Below, one piece after another: positions 40,121-48,053 of a stretch of 64,000 bases of DNA. The DNA lies in contig JAIBBS010000003.1 in NCBI GenBank assembly GCA_019694555.1, forward strand, positions 50,319 to 114,318, in the 5' to 3' direction. How positions within the stretch are numbered: position 1 is the first letter of the stretch; each line of letters starts with the position of its first letter. The notes under the pieces are model-generated. The model saw only the letters and a list, made by a program, of their open reading frames with translations. It did not search any database and was not told the DNA's origin. Source of the DNA: Nannocystaceae bacterium (lineage in GTDB: Bacteria; Myxococcota_A; Polyangia; Nannocystales; Nannocystaceae). The position numbers and the translations under genes are program-made.

Positions 40121-40139
40121 CGCGTGCGGGCCGCACGCG
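40121..40139. terminator. Terminator-type hairpin after DUF3556 gene
   Basis: CGCGTGC-GGGCC-GCACGCG, a perfect 7-bp stem starting 1 bp after the stop. No T-run follows, so termination strength is uncertain. Confidence 0.5.
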
Positions 40140-40214
40140 CAGTGCATCGACGTCGATCGCAGCTGTAATCACGGCCGCAGCGATGCAACTGGGTGTGCGG
40201 AGGCTGCGACGACG

Positions 40215-40652
40215 ATGATGCTCACCCGGACCGTGTTCCTTTCCATGTTCGCCACCCTTGGCCTTGCGACGATCGGCTGCGAGCAGTCGAGCAGCGACAG
40301 CGTCGTCGATCGCGACGGTGACGGCGTGCCCGATGCCGAGGAGGCCGAGGGCGAGGACGAGGCCGAGGGCGAAGAGGGTGAGGACGAGGCCGAGGGTGAA
40401 GAGGCCGAGGGCGAGGACACCGAGGACGGTGAAGGCGCAGAGGGTGAGGGCGAGGACGCCGACGAAGGTGAGGGTGAGGACACCGAGGACGGCGGAGAGG
40501 GCGAAGAGGGCGAAGAGGGCGAAGAGGGCGAAGGCACCGAGGGCGGCGAAGGCGAAGAGGGCGAAGGCACCGAGGGCGGCGAGGGCGAAGAGGGCGAGGG
40601 CACCGAGGGCGAAGGCACCGAGGAGCCCGAGGCCGAGGACTCCGCCGGCTGA
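40215..40652 (+). CDS. Hyperacidic Glu/Gly-rich lipoprotein (paralogue A)
   Basis: 145 residues from ATG 40215 (ATG 40218 adjacent). Signal peptide ends IGC (lipobox). The mature protein starts EQSSSDSVVDRDGDGVPDAE, a DxDxDG calcium-type loop, then becomes almost only Glu, Gly, Asp, Ala and Thr in repeats such as EGEEGEGTEGG. No Cys after the lipidated one. The N-terminal 45 residues clearly match the next gene's product. Likely a disordered, highly charged surface polymer; function unknown. Confidence 0.8.
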   Translation: MMLTRTVFLSMFATLGLATIGCEQSSSDSVVDRDGDGVPDAEEAEGEDEAEGEEGEDEAEGEEAEGEDTEDGEGAEGEGEDADEGEGEDTEDGGEGEEGEEGEEGEGTEGGEGEEGEGTEGGEGEEGEGTEGEGTEEPEAEDSAG

Positions 40653-40701
40653 ACCGAGCCTGCGCGGCAACGCGCGCGACCAAGCGCATGCCCAACCCGA
40701 G

Positions 40702-40731
40702 AGCGCGTGGACCGAGAGCGGTCCACGCGCT
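40702..40731 (+). terminator. Rho-independent-type terminator between the acidic lipoprotein genes
   Basis: Perfect 12-bp stem AGCGCGTGGACC / GGTCCACGCGCT with a GAGAGC loop, followed by TTCGTGCATTT. It separates the two paralogous genes, so each has its own transcript end. Confidence 0.8.
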
Positions 40732-40886
40732 TTCGTGCATTTGCGGCCCGTGAGTGCGCCGCGCTGTGCCGCGATGTGGGCGCGCGGCAGCCACCGGGAG
40801 CCACGAGAAATGTCACCGAAATCGCCGATCGAACCCGTAATGAACGGACCCGCTGCGCATCTTGGCGGCAGGAGGCCACACCAACC

Positions 40887-41366
40887 ATGCTGACCCGCTC
40901 CTTGACCCTTTCCGTCCTGACCGCCCTTGCCCTCACCACCTTCGGCTGCGAGCAGGCGAGCACCGACAACACCATCGTGGACCGCGACGGCGACGGCGTT
41001 GCCGATGCCGAGGACGCGGACGACGACAACGACGGCACCGAGGATGCCGAGGACAACGACGACGACAACGACGGCGTCGATGACTCGGAGGACGAGGAGG
41101 ACGCGGACGACGTCGACGACGACGGTGAGGACGATGCCGAGGACGACGACGACGACAACGACGGCGAGGGCGACGCCGAGGACGACGACGACGACAACGA
41201 CGGCACCGAGGACTCGGAGGACGAGGGTGACGCCGAGGACGTCGACGACGACGGTGAGGACGACGCGGAAGACGCGGACGACGACAACGACGGCGAGCCC
41301 GACGACAGCGACGACGACGACGACGGCGACGGCGAGCCCGACGACGGCGAGGGCGAGGGCGGCTGA
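40887..41366 (+). CDS. Hyperacidic Asp-rich lipoprotein (paralogue B)
   Basis: 159 residues from ATG 40887, with GGAGG upstream. Lipobox TFGC, then EQASTDNTIVDRDGDGVADAE as in paralogue A, then about 115 residues made almost only of Asp, Glu, Asn and Gly in DDDNDG-type units, like thrombospondin type-3 calcium-binding repeats stripped of Cys. Acidic residues make up well over half the mature chain. Expected to bind Ca2+ or other cations at the surface; that is inference. Terminator-like hairpin follows at 41402-41440. Confidence 0.82.
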   Translation: MLTRSLTLSVLTALALTTFGCEQASTDNTIVDRDGDGVADAEDADDDNDGTEDAEDNDDDNDGVDDSEDEEDADDVDDDGEDDAEDDDDDNDGEGDAEDDDDDNDGTEDSEDEGDAEDVDDDGEDDAEDADDDNDGEPDDSDDDDDGDGEPDDGEGEGG

Positions 41367-41401
41367 TCCGCAGCTGCACGACTTCCGGTCGTGACCTCAC
41401 C

Positions 41402-41440
41402 AGGGCGCGTCGTTCACCGAAGGGTGAGCGTCGCGCCCTT
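41402..41440. terminator. Terminator hairpin after acidic lipoprotein gene
   Basis: AGGGCGCG-t-CG-t-TCACC / GGGTGA-g-CG-t-CGCGCCCT around a GAA loop, with a few mismatches, followed by TGGTCGTTT. Lies between the acidic lipoprotein stop and the convergent pseudokinase stop and could serve both strands. Confidence 0.65.
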
Positions 41441-41493
41441 GGTCGTTTCCAGGGTCGCGCGGTGCTGCGGCCGCCGCAGGCGGTTGCGCGGGC

Positions 41494-44400
41494 TCAGAGG
41501 CTCTCGAGCCGCGCGGCCGCGTCGGGGTGCTTGAGCGACTTGGCCTTCTTGTACTGCTTGCGCGCTTCGGCGACGTTGCCCTGCTTGACCAGCGCGTCGC
41601 CCAGCGCGATGCGAGCGCTGCCGTCGTTGGGATGCGCTCCGACCGCGCGGCGGAAGTAACCCGCCGCCTTCTCGACGTCGCCGGCAGCGAGCTGCACACG
41701 ACCCAGTCCCAACAGCGCGCCCAAGTGCTTGGGCTCCTTGACGACCGCGCGCTGGTACAGCGCCTCGGCGTCCTTGCCCCGGTTCTCCGCCAACGCGCGA
41801 TCACCTGCGGCGACGAGATCCGACGGTGTCGCCGCGAAGTCGAGATCCTCGGTCGGCTTGGGCTTCTCTGCGCGGATCGTGGTCGGCGCGGCCTCGGCGA
41901 CGGGCGCCGCGTCCGGCGTGGCCTTGGGTTGCTCGGTGGGCGGGCGGAACACGATCACGGCGACGACCGCGACCGCAGCGACGCCGACCAGCGACAGCGC
42001 GATCCACAAGCCGCGGTTGCGACCGCGGATCGCCGCGACCATCGACGCGTCGAAGTCGCTCATCGACGCGCCCGCGGACGGATAGCTGCCGGTCAGCCCG
42101 CTGGGCGACGACGGCCACGGCGGTGCGACGTCGGCGGGCAACATCGCGGGTCCCAGCGGCGAGGTGGTGGTGAGCGGGACCGACGGTGGCGCGGCGATCA
42201 CGGGCGGCGCGACCACGGGCGGCGCGGCGATCACGGGCGGCGCGATCGGTGGCGCTGCAATCGGTGGCGCTGCGATCGGTGGCGCTGCGATCGGTGGCGC
42301 TGCGATCGGTGGCGCTGCGATCGGGGGCGCTGCGATCGGGGGCTCGATCGGCGGTGCGACGACCGGCGGCGCGAACGCGACCGGCGGCGCGATCACGGGC
42401 GGCGCGATCACGGGCGGCGCGACCTCGGGCGCAGCGACGACGGGAGCGATCACCGGCGCCGCGATCACCGGCGCCGCGACGACGGGCGCGACGACCGGCG
42501 GCGCGATCGCAGCGACGCTCGGCGGCACCAGATGCGGCGGCACGACCACCGCCGCGCTCGGAGCCGGGATCTCCGGCGCAGCGACACCGGGCGGGATCAG
42601 GTGCGGTGGCACCGAGATCGACGGCGCGGACGGTGGCGGCGCGCTCGCGGCCTGCGCCGGCGCTGCGATCTCGCTCGGTGCTGGTGTCGCGCTGGTGCCC
42701 GGAAGCGTGGCGATGCTCGACGCCGCCGCGGTTCCCGGCAACGTCGGCACGCTCGAGGGCGGCGCGCTGCCAGGCAACGTCGGCATGCTCGAGGGCGGTG
42801 CGGTGCCCGGCAGCGTCGAGACGCTCGAGGGCGGCCCCGACAGCGTGCGATCGGCCTGCGCCGGGACGCTGAGCCCCGGCAGATCCGGCACCGAGAACGG
42901 CATCGAGGGCGCGCGCGAGACCACGGTGCGATCGCCGGGCTCGGGCTCGCCGAGCTGCTCGGCGAGGGTCGGCGTGGTCGCGAAGTGGGGCGAGGGCGCC
43001 GGCGAGTCCGGTGGGATCGCACCGTCGAGATCGATGGGCCCGGGCGCGGGTTCGTCGTCGGGCTCGGGCTCGGGGGCCGGCCGCGGGCGCATCACCTCGT
43101 CGCGCCGCGAGATCGCGGTCGCCTCGTTGGTCTGCGGCGCCGCGCTCGCGAGCGTGTCGTCCGCGTGGGTCACGACCGTGTCGCTGCGATCGAGCTCGTC
43201 GAGCGCGAGCGGGCGCGAGGGCACGTCCTCCACCGGTTCGATCGGCTCGAGCTCGTAGACTCCGGGCGCGCGCACGACCGTGGTCTGTCCCTCGAGCGCC
43301 ACGCCGTGATCGGGGCGTCGCAGGATCGTGACCTCGTCCTCGGGCTCGTCGTCGACCGCGGCCGCCGGCTTGGCGCCGCCGGACGCGAGCCCGCGGCGGA
43401 TCCGATCGGCCGTGACGGCATCGACGTCGGGCGGCGGCAGGTCGTCCCACGGCGTCTGCACGTGCGACTCGATCTGCGCCAGGCACAGCGCGGCCTCGGC
43501 CTCGGCGGCGTCGGCGAAACGATCGTCGGGTTCCTTCGCGAGCAGACGGTGCACCCACTGCGCCAGCGCCGGCGGCACGCCGCGCGTGCCCTTGAGCCGA
43601 TCCGCGATCGGCATCGGATCCTCGATCGCGTGGCGACGGCGCACCGCGTCGGGCGTGCCGGTGCGGAAGGGCGGACCGCCGGTGACCATCGCATAGGCGA
43701 CGCAGCCGAGCAGGTACAGGTCCTCGCGCAGATCGGCCTGCACGCCGGAGATCCGCTCCGGGCTCACCGGCTGGTGCGCCGCGTCTTCCTTGAGCACCGC
43801 GAGCTCGCCGTCGAGCAGCGCGCCCAGGCCGAAGTCCGTCAGCGCGACGGTGTCGGGGCGCTGCGCGTGGGCACGCAGGATGATCGCGCCCAGCGTGAGA
43901 CCGCGGTGGACCAGGCCGACCTCGTGGGCCGCGGCGAGCACCTTGCAGACCTGACGCAGGATCGCCACCGCGCGCACCACCGGCAGCGGTTGGTTGCGGG
44001 TGACGTTGAGCAGCGGCGTGCCTTCGAACGGCTCGGTCGCCAGCGCGATGCGGCCGTCGGCCATGCGCGCGACGTCGACAGGCTTGATCACCGCGGTGCT
44101 CGACAGACCCGCGGCCACGCGCGCCGCCGTGCGGGCCGCATCGAGCACCGCATCGGACACGACGCTGCCGGGTTGCAGCACCATCACCGAGACGCGCGCG
44201 CCGCTGGTCGCATCGGTCGCGGCGCTGACTTCTCCCAGCGGGTGGCGCCACAGCCGATGCAGCGCGCGGAAGCGGCTGCGCTCGGTCTTCGCCGCCACGC
44301 TCGCGGGCGGGCTCGCGGCAGCGGCCGGTCGTGCAGCTGCGGGCGCGGTGGTGCTCGCGGCCGGACGGGCAGCGAGCGCGGGACCGCTGGTGGGTCGGCT

Positions 44401-44727
44401 CGACGGCGTCGCGGTGCTCGGCACCGGCGATCGCGTCGTGGTGATCGGCTTGGTCGGATCGCGGGGCACCGCCTGCGGGCGGCCAGGCTCGCGTGGCGCG
44501 ACCGCGGGCGGCTTGGCCGGCGGTGCGGCCGGACGGCTCGCGATCGGTGGCGGCGGTGGGGCCTTGGGTCCGCCCACTGCGATCGGCTTGGACGGATCGC
44601 GTGCCACTGCACCCGGCGCGCCCGGGACCGCGGGCTTGGGCTTGCTCGGCGGCGGCGGTGGGGGCGGACGCCCTGCGCCACCGGCCGGCTTGCCGTCACC
44701 GGGATCGCGAGGATTTCCGTCCGACAC
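41494..44727 (-). CDS. Membrane pseudokinase (Ser/Thr-kinase fold, catalytic residues lost) with Pro-rich region and TPR tail
   Basis: 1077 residues from GTG 44727 (ATG 44769 is in frame but adds an Arg-rich stretch). Order: Pro/Ala-rich N-terminus (1-150); kinase-like domain (150-430); Pro/Ala/Ser-rich region (about 430-900) with IAAPP repeats; membrane segment GLWIALSLVGVAAVAVVAVIVF; C-terminal TPRs. The kinase-like domain lacks a glycine loop, has VSVMVLQP where VAIK is expected, and reads VHRGLTLGAIIL instead of HRDIKPENVHL (HRG at 274-276), so the catalytic Asp and metal-binding Asn are missing; DFG (298-300) and SPE are kept. It should not phosphorylate and is likely a scaffold or sensor. 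The intact kinase at 19259-21559 shares the same layout (LRQVCK.LAAAHE/A.G.VHR, AWDDLPLP/PWDDLPPP), so it probably arose from such a kinase. Confidence 0.9.
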   Translation of the reverse strand: MSDGNPRDPGDGKPAGGAGRPPPPPPPSKPKPAVPGAPGAVARDPSKPIAVGGPKAPPPPPIASRPAAPPAKPPAVAPREPGRPQAVPRDPTKPITTTRSPVPSTATPSSRPTSGPALAARPAASTTAPAAARPAAAASPPASVAAKTERSRFRALHRLWRHPLGEVSAATDATSGARVSVMVLQPGSVVSDAVLDAARTAARVAAGLSSTAVIKPVDVARMADGRIALATEPFEGTPLLNVTRNQPLPVVRAVAILRQVCKVLAAAHEVGLVHRGLTLGAIILRAHAQRPDTVALTDFGLGALLDGELAVLKEDAAHQPVSPERISGVQADLREDLYLLGCVAYAMVTGGPPFRTGTPDAVRRRHAIEDPMPIADRLKGTRGVPPALAQWVHRLLAKEPDDRFADAAEAEAALCLAQIESHVQTPWDDLPPPDVDAVTADRIRRGLASGGAKPAAAVDDEPEDEVTILRRPDHGVALEGQTTVVRAPGVYELEPIEPVEDVPSRPLALDELDRSDTVVTHADDTLASAAPQTNEATAISRRDEVMRPRPAPEPEPDDEPAPGPIDLDGAIPPDSPAPSPHFATTPTLAEQLGEPEPGDRTVVSRAPSMPFSVPDLPGLSVPAQADRTLSGPPSSVSTLPGTAPPSSMPTLPGSAPPSSVPTLPGTAAASSIATLPGTSATPAPSEIAAPAQAASAPPPSAPSISVPPHLIPPGVAAPEIPAPSAAVVVPPHLVPPSVAAIAPPVVAPVVAAPVIAAPVIAPVVAAPEVAPPVIAPPVIAPPVAFAPPVVAPPIEPPIAAPPIAAPPIAAPPIAAPPIAAPPIAAPPIAPPVIAAPPVVAPPVIAAPPSVPLTTTSPLGPAMLPADVAPPWPSSPSGLTGSYPSAGASMSDFDASMVAAIRGRNRGLWIALSLVGVAAVAVVAVIVFRPPTEQPKATPDAAPVAEAAPTTIRAEKPKPTEDLDFAATPSDLVAAGDRALAENRGKDAEALYQRAVVKEPKHLGALLGLGRVQLAAGDVEKAAGYFRRAVGAHPNDGSARIALGDALVKQGNVAEARKQYKKAKSLKHPDAAARLESL
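42244..42345 (-). repeat. 15-bp tandem repeat (IAAPP codons) in the pseudokinase gene
   Basis: About six and a half copies of a 15-bp unit (plus strand GATCGGTGGCGCTGC) with one or two base changes, coding PPIAA/IAAPP. Surrounding sequence has diverged relatives (VIAPP, VIAAPV). A coding minisatellite prone to length change. Confidence 0.88.
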
Positions 44728-44907
44728 TTTCGCCCAGGATCGCACAGGCCGGCGGGCTCGAGCAACCACAGGGTGGTTTCGTGCGAGCCTGCTCGGCCGA
44801 TCGATGGGGTCGGCCGCTGTAGCGGGCGTGGCCGAGTTCGGTTTCGAGCGTAGTCGAGCCCGCGGTCGCGGCGTGAAGCCGCGATGCCGCGGACTGGCCC
44901 GAAGCCG

Positions 44908-46008
44908 TCAGAGCAACGACAGTCGGCCCGCGCGCGCTCGGATCTCGCCGTCGGCTCCGAACATCGCTGCGAAGAGCGCGGCGCGGATCCACATGCCGTT
45001 TCGGACCTGTCGCCACACCATGAAGCCCGGGTGGTCCTCCCACGACTCGGGCAGCTCGTTGACGCGCGGCAGCGGGTGCATGATCACGCAGTCGGGGCGG
45101 ATGAGACGGCGGTACTCGGTCTTGAGCACGTAGTCGTCGCTGCTGCCGCGCTCGCCGGCGTCGGGGATGCCGTTGTTGCCGCGGTCCCACTCCTGCTGCA
45201 GGCGCGTCACGTAGATCGCGTCGATGCCGTTGCCGCCGTCGTGCAGCAGCGGCTGCAACGCGTTGTGCACCGAGGTCTCGACCTCGTGGCGATGCAGGTA
45301 GCGCATGAGCTCGTCGTCGGGCGCGAAGGCGTCGGGCGAGACGAAGTGGATGCGCGGCCGCTCGAAGCGGGTCAGCAGGTAGGCCAGCGATCGCGCCGCA
45401 CGGTTGCGGGCGATGTCGCCGATGATGACGACGTTCTTGCCGTCGACGCCGCCGCGCTCCGCGAAGGAGTAGCGCAGGGTGTAGAGATCGAGCAGCGACT
45501 GCGTCACGTGCTGGCTCTTGCCGCTGCCGGCCGAGACCACCGGGATCGGGCGACGGCTGGCGGCCAGCGACCACGCCGCACGCATGGCGAAGTCGTCGTC
45601 CTGGTGGCGCGTGACGATCGCGTCGAAGAAGCTCGACAGCGTCCGCACCGAGTCCTCGATCGACTCGCCCTTGGCGAACGACGAGGTCCGCAGATCGCTG
45701 ACCAGCCGCGAGTTCGCGCCGAGCTTGTCCGCCGCGGCGATGAACGACTCCGCGGTGCGGGTGCTGGGCTGCGCGAACAGGTTCATGATCCGCAGGCCCC
45801 GCAGCAGGCCGCGCAGGAACTCGCGGCCATCGACGTGACGATCGAGGCGACGGATCGCGGTCGCCGTGTCGCACAGCATCTCGATGTCGGGGCGGAGGAA
45901 CTGCTGGCTCAGCAGCACGAAGAACGGCCGACCATCGCGGGTCAGCAGCGCTCGTCGGCTCTCACGCTCGTCCAGACCAGCCTTGAATTCTTCGAACGTC
46001 GGGGTCAT
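44908..46008 (-). CDS. pyrB: Divergent aspartate carbamoyltransferase
   Basis: 366 residues from ATG 46008, preceded by GGAGGAAT. Carbamoyl-phosphate loop PSTRT (81-85), 80s-loop SSFAKGES (109-116) with the catalytic Ser/Lys, VTRLQQE, and HPLPRVNEL are all present, so it is a transcarbamoylase of the aspartate branch that makes carbamoyl-aspartate in pyrimidine synthesis. Differences: HPTQ is HVTQ (167-170), DG before it is SG (SAGSGKSQH), and it is about 55 residues longer than usual. These affect the carbamoyl-phosphate site. It sits alone among surface protein genes, without other pyr genes, so it may be a second or specialised copy. Confidence 0.85.
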   Translation of the reverse strand: MTPTFEEFKAGLDERESRRALLTRDGRPFFVLLSQQFLRPDIEMLCDTATAIRRLDRHVDGREFLRGLLRGLRIMNLFAQPSTRTAESFIAAADKLGANSRLVSDLRTSSFAKGESIEDSVRTLSSFFDAIVTRHQDDDFAMRAAWSLAASRRPIPVVSAGSGKSQHVTQSLLDLYTLRYSFAERGGVDGKNVVIIGDIARNRAARSLAYLLTRFERPRIHFVSPDAFAPDDELMRYLHRHEVETSVHNALQPLLHDGGNGIDAIYVTRLQQEWDRGNNGIPDAGERGSSDDYVLKTEYRRLIRPDCVIMHPLPRVNELPESWEDHPGFMVWRQVRNGMWIRAALFAAMFGADGEIRARAGRLSLL

Positions 46009-46131
46009 CGGCGATTCCTCCACGGCTGGCCGGCAGGGTAGCCCAACGCGACCGGGCCGCCAGGTGCGGCGGCGTCGCGCGCATGGGGGGCTCCTCACGC
46101 GTGCGCGCCGGGAACCGGCCGCGTCGCCGGA

Positions 46132-47160
46132 TCAGAACCGAACCTGCACGCCGTCGCCGGTGACGGCGACCTCGGCCTTCTTCTTCTTGTCCTTGCCGGC
46201 CTTGCCGCCCAGCGCACGGCGCTCGCGCACGCCGCCGAGGACCTTGAGCGTGATCCCGATCGGCAGCAGCACTCCGCCGATGATGAAGCCGCTGAACGCC
46301 AGCTGCCCGCCCACGAGGAACTGGTTGCGCCGCTTGGCGTCCTCTTCGGCGGTGGAGAGGTTGGTCGTGCGCGGGCCGGCCGACGAGTTGTCGAGCACGA
46401 TCTTGTTGGCCACGCGCGTGAGCATGCCGGCGATGCCCATCGTGAGCGTCAGGCTGCCCAGGGTGATGAGCGTGATGCCCGAGGCGTTGAGGCTGGTCAC
46501 GATGGAGCGCTCACGCTCGATCCACAGCCGCCGCCGCTCGGATTCCTCCAGCGCCCGCAGCTCGCGCTCGCGCCGCTGGTCGGCGGTCTCCTCGGCCTTG
46601 GCGATCTGCTCGTCGATGCGCTCGATGAAGCGCTGGATCTCGGTGAGATCGTAGTCCTTGCTGCCGCGCATGCGCTTGTCGTAGTTCTCGAACGACTGCC
46701 GCGCGCGTCGCAGGTGCTCGACGTCGGGGTCGACCGCGAACCACTTCCAGTAGGCCTGACCGAGGTTGAACAGCAGCAGCGGTTCTTCGCTCAGATCCCA
46801 CGCGCGCTCGAAGTGCTCGATGGCCTTGGGATAGGCGCCCTTTTCGTACTCCTTGGAGCCGCGCAAGAACTCCTGCGCCGCCTCGACCCGCTTCTCGTCG
46901 GCGCTGGGCTCGACCGGCTCGACCGGCTCGCTCGGCGTCTCGGCCGGCGGCGCGGGCTCGGCGGTCTCGATCGGATCGGCGGTGACCGGCGCACCCGCGT
47001 CGGCGGTGGGCTCGGCCGGCGTCTCCGCCGGCGCTGCCGTGTCCGCGGGTTTGGGCTTGCTGCCCGACTTGCCGTGCGGCGCCGCCACGGCGGGCGTGCC
47101 CGCGAGCCCGAGCGACAGCGCCAGTGCCAGGGACCAACCGCGACTACAGACCGCACTCAT
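46132..47160 (-). CDS. TPR-containing envelope protein
   Basis: 342 residues from ATG 47160. Signal peptide (LALALSLGLAGTPAVAA), a Pro/Ala/Glu-rich linker, two or three TPR-like repeats (EYEKGAYPKAIEHFERAWDLSEEPLLLFNLGQAYWKW), a charged coiled coil (EETADQRRERELRALEESERRR), then two membrane segments (ITLITLGSLTLTMGIAGM and FIIGGVLLPIGITLKVL) and a Lys-rich tail. Its 5' end overlaps the 3' end of the upstream lipoprotein gene by 17 bp, so the pair is one transcript. Likely an inner-membrane scaffold protein; role unknown. Confidence 0.87.
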   Translation of the reverse strand: MSAVCSRGWSLALALSLGLAGTPAVAAPHGKSGSKPKPADTAAPAETPAEPTADAGAPVTADPIETAEPAPPAETPSEPVEPVEPSADEKRVEAAQEFLRGSKEYEKGAYPKAIEHFERAWDLSEEPLLLFNLGQAYWKWFAVDPDVEHLRRARQSFENYDKRMRGSKDYDLTEIQRFIERIDEQIAKAEETADQRRERELRALEESERRRLWIERERSIVTSLNASGITLITLGSLTLTMGIAGMLTRVANKIVLDNSSAGPRTTNLSTAEEDAKRRNQFLVGGQLAFSGFIIGGVLLPIGITLKVLGGVRERRALGGKAGKDKKKKAEVAVTGDGVQVRF

Positions 47161-47971
47161 CGGGCATCGTCTCCGCGTTCTTCTGGGCCTCGGTGCACGC
47201 GCCTTCGCCGACCACGCAGCCGTCGCGCGTCGACCACAGGATGCCGTCGATGCCGAACAGGGTGTCGAACAGCTGGACCTCGGATTCGTCGGTCGAGTTG
47301 GGCTTGCCCTCGGCGAGGCAGCGGTCGAAGTACTCCTTGCACACATCGGGCTGGGCGCAGAAGAAGCACTCGCCGTCGGGCAGCAGATCGCGACAGCTGG
47401 GCGAATCACAGGTCGCGCACTGCAGCACCACCGTGACCTCTTCGCCCGGTGAGACCACGAATTCGCCGTCCTTGGTGCCGTCGCCGTCGATGTCGCCGCC
47501 GCCGGCGTTGCGGGCCACGGCGAACTGCGTGGTCGTGATCTCGTGGCACAGGTTCGGGATGTCGTTGCAGACGTTCTTGTCGACGACGTAGCCGAAGCGG
47601 ATGTCGCCGCTGGCCATGCCCTCGAGGCCGTCGATGAAGGTCCACTGCACCTCCGACGAGCCCGGGAACTGGATGCCGCCGCCGACCACGTTGGCGTGCT
47701 CGGCCACGAACGCGAGGTCGATGACGAACGACGAGCCCGGGATCGCGACCACGTCGTTGACGTTGGTCACGACGTGCACGCTCTGATCGATCGCAGGATC
47801 GAAGAGCGGCTCCTGTGGATCGCCGGTGTCGAACGGCGAGTCACCCTTGCCGGCGGTCGAGCTCGAGATGGCCTTTGCTGGATCGCCGCCGCCGGGGTAC
47901 GGCGTGAGCAACGCGCAGCCGACCCCCGCGAGCGCGAGTGCCAGGACGACGCCGAACGCGGGTCGATGCAT
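47144..47971 (-). CDS. Unrecognised lipoprotein with Cys-rich C-terminal region
   Basis: 275 residues from ATG 47971. Lipobox AGVGC. The middle is a strand-rich domain (SVHVVTNVNDVVAIPGSSFVIDLAFV); GGDIDGDGTKDGEF is a short Ca-loop-like segment; the last third has about 12 Cys in pairs (CATCDSPSCRD, CFFCAQPDVC). No known family. Translationally linked to the TPR protein gene downstream through a 17-bp overlap. Confidence 0.85.
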   Translation of the reverse strand: MHRPAFGVVLALALAGVGCALLTPYPGGGDPAKAISSSTAGKGDSPFDTGDPQEPLFDPAIDQSVHVVTNVNDVVAIPGSSFVIDLAFVAEHANVVGGGIQFPGSSEVQWTFIDGLEGMASGDIRFGYVVDKNVCNDIPNLCHEITTTQFAVARNAGGGDIDGDGTKDGEFVVSPGEEVTVVLQCATCDSPSCRDLLPDGECFFCAQPDVCKEYFDRCLAEGKPNSTDESEVQLFDTLFGIDGILWSTRDGCVVGEGACTEAQKNAETMPDECGL

Positions 47972-48053
47972 CGCGCCCGAGCATATCAGGGCGCTCGCGG
48001 GGCCGGCAGCGCGCACGAACGCGTGCGCCGCGCTCGGATCCCCGAGGGCGCGC

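Noticed and set aside
41527..44853. Open frame of 1108 codons on the plus strand opposite the pseudokinase
   Set aside because: Product is Arg/Asp/Gly repeats without domains; it is the antisense shadow of the real gene in G+C-rich DNA.
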